A DNA stretch of 9,737 nucleotides from Candidatus Sulfopaludibacter sp. SbA3. Lineage in GTDB: Bacteria > Acidobacteriota > Terriglobia > 20CM-2-55-15. Position numbers and translations under genes: made by a program. A model generated the notes under the pieces. The model searched no databases. It saw only the letters and a program-made list of their open reading frames with translations, and was not told the origin of the DNA. Shown here piece by piece: positions 5,369 through 9,737 of this stretch. The stretch is from positions 1 through 9,737 of the forward strand of contig CAMAWS010000081.1 of the NCBI GenBank assembly GCA_945861845.1, read 5' to 3'. How positions within the stretch are numbered: position 1 is the first letter of the stretch; the number at the start of each line of letters is the position of its first letter.

Positions 5369-7996
5369 TTACGCCAGGCGGTTCAACCCTTCCGACAGTT
5401 TCGCAGCCTGGTCCTGGTAGTCGGCAAGCCTTCGGCGGTTTTCCTCGACGACGTCCCTGGGAGCGCGGTCGACAAAGCTCGCACTCGACAGCTTGCGTTC
5501 GAGGCCATCGATCTCGCGGCGCACCTTTTCCATTTCCTTGTTCAATCGGGACTTCTCCGCCTGAAAATCGATCAGGCCCGCCAGCGGAACCTCGAACGCC
5601 AGTCCGCCAGCCACGGACTGCACCGCCATGGTGTCGCCACTGAGTTCGGGAACTACTTCAAGCTGGCTGACGTGCGCCAGCTTGAAAATGTACTCGCGCG
5701 CATCGGTAAGCATCCTGGCAAGCTCCGGATCCGTCGTGGCAATCCGCACCGGCACCTGCAGCTTCGCATTGACATTCTTCTCCGAACGAATATTACGAAC
5801 CCTGGCCACGATGTCCTGAATGAGTTCCGTGTGGGACTCGGCGCGCGCGTCTACCATTTCAGCATTGAATTCAGGATAGGGCGCGATGACGATCGACTCG
5901 CCCTTGTGCGGAACGTTCTGCCAAAGCTCCTCGGTAATGAACGGCATGAAAGGATGCAACAGCCGCAGCGCACTCTCGAACACATAGAGCAGCGTGGGCT
6001 TTGATCGCTCGGGATGAAGCTTGACCATCTCGAGATACCAATCGCAGAATTCGTGCCAGAAGAACCGGTAAATCTGCCTCGATCCCTCGTGGAGATTGTA
6101 GTTCTCGACGGAGCGGTTCACTTCGTCGGTGACGCGCGCAAGCCGCGACAGGATCCAGCGATCCACAAGAGGCAGATCGGATTGTTTCAGTTCCGCAAGG
6201 GAAGGCAGCCGATCCGATTCATCGACGTACCTGAAGATGAGGCGCGCCGCGTTCCAGATCTTCGTGGAGAATGCCCGGTACCCGTCGAGCATGTCCTCGG
6301 AAAGCGAAATGTCCGTGCCCGGGGCTCCCATGCGTACCAGGCCGAAGCGCACTGCATCCGTGCCATATTGATCGCATATTTCGAGCGGGTCCACGACGTT
6401 GCCTTTGGATTTGGACATCTTCTGCCGTTCCGCATCTCGAACCATGCCGGTGATGTACACATCCTTGAATGGCACTTCGTTCATGAACTTCAGGCCGAAC
6501 ATCATCATCCGGGCGACCCAGAAGAAAATGATGTCGTAGGCAGTGACGAGAAGCGTCCCTGGATAAAAGGCTTTGAGATCGTCGGTCTGGTCCGGCCAGC
6601 CCAGCGTTGAGAACGGCCACAATCCCGAACTGAACCACGTATCCAGAACGTCCTCGTCCTGGCGGATATTGGCCGAAGCGCACTTTGGGCAACGGTCCGG
6701 GTCGGTACGCGAGACCGTCATCTCGCTGCAGGCGCCGCAATACCAGGCGGGAATCCGATGTCCCCACCACAATTGCCGCGAGATACACCAGTCACGGATG
6801 TTCCGCATCCACTGGAAGTATGTATTGGACCAGTTCGGCGGCACGAAATTCGTGCGTCCCTGTTCAACGGCGGCAAGCGCCTCGTCGGCGAGCGGCTTGA
6901 TATGAACGAACCATTGGGTCGACAGCAACGGTTCCACGACGGTGCTGCAACGCTGGCAGTGACCCACGTTGTGCATCAGCGATTCGGTCTTGCTCAGCAA
7001 CTGCTGCGTCTCGAGATCGGCCAGCACGCGCTTTCGAGCTTCGAACCGGTCGAGGCCATGATACGTCCCGCCCTCGGGGGTGATCCTGCCGTCTTCGTCA
7101 ATGACGCTGATTTGCGGCAATCCGTGGCGCTGGCCCATTTCGAAGTCCGCGGGATCGTGCGCCGGAGTGACCTTGACGACGCCCGTCCCAAACTGCAGAT
7201 CGACAACGTCATCGAATATGAACGGGAGGTCGCGTCCCATCAAAGGGAGGACAACGAATTCGCCATTGAACTTCGCATACCGCTCGTCCTCAGGATTCAC
7301 CGCAACGGCCGTGTCGCCGAGCAGGGTCTCCGGGCGCGTTGTGGCCACCTCAACAAAGGCGCCGCCGCGTCCCTTGAGCGGATATCGAATGAAGTAGAGT
7401 TTCGAATCGATGGATTCGTATTTGACTTCGAGGTCCGAGAGGGCGGTTCGGCATCGCGGACACCAGTTGATCAGTCTCTTGCCACGATAGATCAGCCCTT
7501 CCTCGTAGAGGCGCACGAACACTTCGCGCACAGCGCGAGACAAGCCGTCGTCGAATGTAAATCGCTCGCGCGACCAGTCGCATGATGCGCCGATGCGGCG
7601 AATCTGCTTGAGGATGATGCCGCCGTACTCCCGCTTCCATTCCCAGACACGTTCGAGAAATTTTTCGCGGCCAAGGTCGTGCCGGGAGATTCCCTGCTTC
7701 TTGAGTTCCCTTTCAACGACGTTCTGCGTCGCAATGCCGGCGTGGTCCATGCCAGGCAGCCACAGGGTGTTGAAACCCAGCATGCGTTTTCGGCGAACGA
7801 TTACGTCGTGGACGGTATTGTTCAGCATGTGCCCCATGTGCAGGGATCCCGTCACATTGGGCGGGGGCATGACGATGACGAATGGAGGGCGGCTCGACTT
7901 TGCGTCGGCCTTGAAAAAGCCTTTGGATTCCCAAAAGCCGTACCAGCGGCTCTCGACTTCCTTGGCGTCGTAGGTCTTGGAAATCTCAGCCTTCAT
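5369..7996 (-). CDS. valS: Valine-tRNA ligase
   Basis: 875-residue class I aminoacyl-tRNA synthetase charging tRNA-Val, with post-transfer editing. The start at 7996 gives [15 protein letters not shown], the usual ValRS opening; the same frame extends to a TTG at 8026, but the extra 10 residues do not look conserved. Motifs are [17 protein letters not shown] (44-60) with the HIGH box HMGH at 53-56, [11 protein letters not shown] (81-91), the editing-domain [18 protein letters not shown] (218-235), [18 protein letters not shown] (403-420), [20 protein letters not shown] (449-468), and [12 protein letters not shown] (526-537). Cys pairs CPRC (179-182), CQRC (347-350) and CGAC/CPKC (420-423, 436-439) may bind zinc. 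Residues 811-875 form the C-terminal coiled-coil tRNA arm ([17 protein letters not shown]). Full length, no damage. The coding start overlaps the response-regulator end by 11 bp (7986-7996), so it is probably translated from the bamD-regulator transcript. Long plus-strand ORFs opposite it are shadows. Confidence 0.97.
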   Translation of the reverse strand: MKAEISKTYDAKEVESRWYGFWESKGFFKADAKSSRPPFVIVMPPPNVTGSLHMGHMLNNTVHDVIVRRKRMLGFNTLWLPGMDHAGIATQNVVERELKKQGISRHDLGREKFLERVWEWKREYGGIILKQIRRIGASCDWSRERFTFDDGLSRAVREVFVRLYEEGLIYRGKRLINWCPRCRTALSDLEVKYESIDSKLYFIRYPLKGRGGAFVEVATTRPETLLGDTAVAVNPEDERYAKFNGEFVVLPLMGRDLPFIFDDVVDLQFGTGVVKVTPAHDPADFEMGQRHGLPQISVIDEDGRITPEGGTYHGLDRFEARKRVLADLETQQLLSKTESLMHNVGHCQRCSTVVEPLLSTQWFVHIKPLADEALAAVEQGRTNFVPPNWSNTYFQWMRNIRDWCISRQLWWGHRIPAWYCGACSEMTVSRTDPDRCPKCASANIRQDEDVLDTWFSSGLWPFSTLGWPDQTDDLKAFYPGTLLVTAYDIIFFWVARMMMFGLKFMNEVPFKDVYITGMVRDAERQKMSKSKGNVVDPLEICDQYGTDAVRFGLVRMGAPGTDISLSEDMLDGYRAFSTKIWNAARLIFRYVDESDRLPSLAELKQSDLPLVDRWILSRLARVTDEVNRSVENYNLHEGSRQIYRFFWHEFCDWYLEMVKLHPERSKPTLLYVFESALRLLHPFMPFITEELWQNVPHKGESIVIAPYPEFNAEMVDARAESHTELIQDIVARVRNIRSEKNVNAKLQVPVRIATTDPELARMLTDAREYIFKLAHVSQLEVVPELSGDTMAVQSVAGGLAFEVPLAGLIDFQAEKSRLNKEMEKVRREIDGLERKLSSASFVDRAPRDVVEENRRRLADYQDQAAKLSEGLNRLA

Positions 7997-8663
7997 GTTT
8001 CTTGCTGGCAGCCAGGCTGGAATCAATCTTCTTCAATTCCTCGCGTACGATTTTCTCGGTAATGTCCGGAACGATATCCCAGGCAATGTTCTCAATGACC
8101 TGCTGCGAAAGACGCTGAATGACGCGGTCTGCAATGCGGTCAATGTCGTCCTCGGTGATGGCGCTTGCGGCGTCCGGATTGGCTTCTTCGAATATCGACT
8201 CCAGGCCCAGCAGGTCATCCGGAGTGGGCGACGCAAGGCCCGAGGCAACAGCGGCATGGTTAGGCTCGAACTCCGCTTCTGCAGTCTCTTCCGGCTGCGG
8301 CCCCACGAGTGACTCCACCAGGTCCACCAGAGCGTGGGGCTCGAACGGCTTAGTTATACTCGCGGACGCCCCCACGCTTTTCGCGTTCGCTTCATCGAAA
8401 GCGTCAAAGGCGCCGACAAGCAGGATGACCGGCGTATTGGCCAGCGAAGCATGATTCTTGACGTACGAGCAGACTTCATAACCGTTCTTCCCCGGCATGT
8501 AGATATCGGCAAGCACCAGCGACGGCCGGAGTTCCTCGAACTTCTTGATTGCGGACTCGCCGTTACTGACCGAGACGATGGTGAATTGTCCATCGGCAAA
8601 GGTTTGCGCCACGAGTCGCTGAATTGTCGGGCTGTCGTCCGCCAGAAGAATCGTGCGTTTCAT
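7986..8663 (-). CDS. Response regulator receiver protein with helical C-terminal tail
   Basis: 225 residues. Residues 1-120 are a CheY-like receiver: [12 protein letters not shown] with acidic pair Asp9/Asp10, phospho-acceptor Asp53 in [11 protein letters not shown] (51-61), and Lys105 in ITKPFEPH (103-110). The position of the usual switch Thr/Ser after the fourth strand reads PVILLVG (78-84), placing Val83 there. No DNA-binding or enzymatic output domain follows. Residues ~121-170 are an acidic, Pro/Ala-rich linker and ~171-215 a predicted amphipathic helical tail ([20 protein letters not shown], then [19 protein letters not shown]), reminiscent of the C-terminal oligomerisation helices of PopZ/DUF2497 proteins. 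It may act through protein contacts. The start at 8663 opens the receiver fold exactly. The frame continues upstream to 8888 only because it overlaps bamD antigenically unrelated sequence in another frame, and those 75 residues look non-coding. It lies 31 nt after bamD and overlaps the valS start. No partner kinase is in the window. Confidence 0.88.
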   Translation of the reverse strand: MKRTILLADDSPTIQRLVAQTFADGQFTIVSVSNGESAIKKFEELRPSLVLADIYMPGKNGYEVCSYVKNHASLANTPVILLVGAFDAFDEANAKSVGASASITKPFEPHALVDLVESLVGPQPEETAEAEFEPNHAAVASGLASPTPDDLLGLESIFEEANPDAASAITEDDIDRIADRVIQRLSQQVIENIAWDIVPDITEKIVREELKKIDSSLAASKKHEG

Positions 8664-8694
8664 ATACCTAAAATTGTGGCTGCGGGGATAATGC

Positions 8695-9696
8695 TCAGCG
8701 CGGATTGGCCGGCTGCACCACCTGAGGTTCGATGGTAAACGTGCCTTCTTTTTCGCTATCCGGCTGCCCGGCTTCGTCCTGTACGGAAGCCGCACTGGTC
8801 TCGGTTGAGACACCGGGCCTGCGGCCGAACATTCCAAACATCTTTCCGAACAGGCCTTTCCCTTCGCGGGGTACCTGGGCGCGCGCAAGAGCCACGGGAT
8901 TCGGTTCCGGGATTGGAAGGTTCATGGCCGTCAATTGCTGTTTCGCGTCAGCCGCTCGCTCGGAGAGCGGGTAGTCCGTAATGAGCCGCGCATAGTAGAT
9001 GGCGCTTTCCGGTTCGTTGTCATTCCGCCGAAGTGATTCGGCCAGGCGGAACAGCACTTCGTCCATGGACGCGAAATCGGGATACTTCGTGAGGATCTCC
9101 TTGTAACGTCCGGTTGACGCAGGATAGGATTTTCTCAGGAAGTAGTGGTTTCCAACCCTGTAGACACCGTCGGCGAGCACGTCCTGCACGGCGCGAAGCT
9201 TCACTTTTGTCTCGTTGAGCAGCGGGCTGTCCGGATACATCTCGATCATCTTCTTCAGTTCCAACTCGGCGAGCAGCGACTGGGTCGAATCGCGATCCGG
9301 TTTTTCCATCATTCGGACATGGGTCATGGCGACCATCAACTGGGCGTCATCGGCGAGGTCTGTCGTGGGGAAGAAGGTGATGTAGTCCTTGAACTCCGTC
9401 TCGGATTGGGTGAGCGTCGAACTGCTGCCTTCTCGGTAGAAGGACTCCGCAAGCGCGTACTTTGCCTGCGGCAGGTACTCACTATCGGGATAGGTGTTAA
9501 TCAGGGTTTGAAGCGTCAATCGGGATATCGTGTACCGGTTCCGATAGAGGTCGCTCATGGCGCGATCGTAAAGAACCCGGTCGGGCTCGTCGAGATTACT
9601 GGCCGGACCGGTCGGAACGAACCGCTGGCCGCAGCCCATCACGAGGAGAAAAGACAGGAGGAGAGATGACTTCCAAAATGAAAAACCACGAATCAT
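8695..9696 (-). CDS. bamD: Outer-membrane protein assembly factor BamD (lipoprotein)
   Basis: 333-residue predicted outer-membrane lipoprotein of the BAM complex, which inserts beta-barrel proteins. Residues 1-21 form a lipoprotein signal (hydrophobic SSLLLSFLLVMG) with the lipobox VMGC, so Cys22 would be lipidated. Residues ~35-255 contain TPR-like helical repeats: DRAMSDLYRNRYTISRL (44-60), YPDSEYLPQAKYALAES (69-85), a middle repeat with DDAQLMVAMTHV (116-127), AELELKKMIEMYPDSP (143-158), and GRYKEILTKYPD (196-207). The order and spacing match BamD (E. coli about 245 residues). The C-terminal ~75 residues are extra: a Pro-rich link, GLFGKMFGMFGRRPG (281-295), then an acidic, low-complexity tail ending QPANPR. 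It is the first visible gene of the bamD-regulator-valS group. The 41 bp upstream to the window edge show no strong Shine-Dalgarno or clear promoter. A general YbgF/TPR lipoprotein is the only serious alternative. Confidence 0.88.
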   Translation of the reverse strand: MIRGFSFWKSSLLLSFLLVMGCGQRFVPTGPASNLDEPDRVLYDRAMSDLYRNRYTISRLTLQTLINTYPDSEYLPQAKYALAESFYREGSSSTLTQSETEFKDYITFFPTTDLADDAQLMVAMTHVRMMEKPDRDSTQSLLAELELKKMIEMYPDSPLLNETKVKLRAVQDVLADGVYRVGNHYFLRKSYPASTGRYKEILTKYPDFASMDEVLFRLAESLRRNDNEPESAIYYARLITDYPLSERAADAKQQLTAMNLPIPEPNPVALARAQVPREGKGLFGKMFGMFGRRPGVSTETSAASVQDEAGQPDSEKEGTFTIEPQVVQPANPR

Positions 9697-9737
9697 ACGT
9701 ACTTTGAATGATAGCCAACCGATGCCGCTATTTCCAG

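Noticed and set aside
6014..7585. Long plus-strand ORFs (198 and 275 codons) opposite valS
   Set aside because: valS is intact over the whole stretch, with HIGH, editing and KMSKS motifs; the opposite frames are mirrored codon composition.
8664..8888. 75-codon N-terminal extension of the response regulator frame
   Set aside because: It overlaps the bamD 3' end, is Arg/Pro/Cys-rich, and the receiver fold starts exactly at the ATG at 8663.
9145..9669. 174-codon plus-strand ORF opposite bamD
   Set aside because: The BamD frame has a lipobox and TPR repeats; the opposite frame has no recognisable feature.
1..9737. CRISPR array, tRNA, rRNA, riboswitch or transposase gene
   Set aside because: I saw no regularly spaced repeats, tRNA-like cloverleaf, rRNA sequence, recognisable riboswitch core or transposase motif on either strand.

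Overview
The window looks like chromosomal DNA of a diderm (Gram-negative) soil- or sediment-type bacterium. The direct evidence is a BamD lipoprotein, which implies an outer membrane, moderately high G+C by eye, and two members of a secreted protein family carrying a GHSVGHW-x2-DTLVVDTVG signature. From memory this family is strongly expanded in Acidobacteriota, especially Vicinamibacteria-like lineages. That placement is inference; no rRNA or other taxonomic marker is present.

Positions 1-3137, plus strand: a block of three genes for probably exported proteins. The first is cut by the window edge. It belongs to the GHSVGHW family and carries an extra beta-rich C-terminal module. The second is a secreted cyclase-family (kynurenine-formamidase-like) hydrolase. 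The third is a second, shorter GHSVGHW paralogue with a signal peptide. An AT-rich inverted repeat (934-1040) fills the gap between the first two. The block reads like part of an accessory or catabolic region, but the substrate cannot be told from sequence.

Positions 3212-5046, minus strand: nadC (quinolinate phosphoribosyltransferase, NAD synthesis) followed 5 nt later by birA (biotin-protein ligase with an N-terminal helix-turn-helix). This is a tight cofactor-metabolism pair converging on the plus-strand block.

Positions 5047-5368: the only gene-free stretch over 300 bp. Almost all of it is one long, nearly length-symmetric imperfect palindrome of about 285 bp (5070-5354) made of nested hairpins, with matching 14-bp ends. 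It looks like a MITE-like or other dispersed palindromic element inserted between valS and nadC.

Positions 5369-9696, minus strand: an apparent operon bamD, then a single-domain response regulator with a helical C-terminal tail, then valS. The regulator stop codon overlaps the valS start region by 11 bp, and bamD and the regulator are 31 nt apart. The housekeeping genes are ordinary. The most notable items are the palindromic element, the response regulator with a PopZ-like tail and no switch Thr/Ser, the paired secreted paralogues around a cyclase, and the long C-terminal extension of BamD. No new multi-gene system can be asserted from this window.
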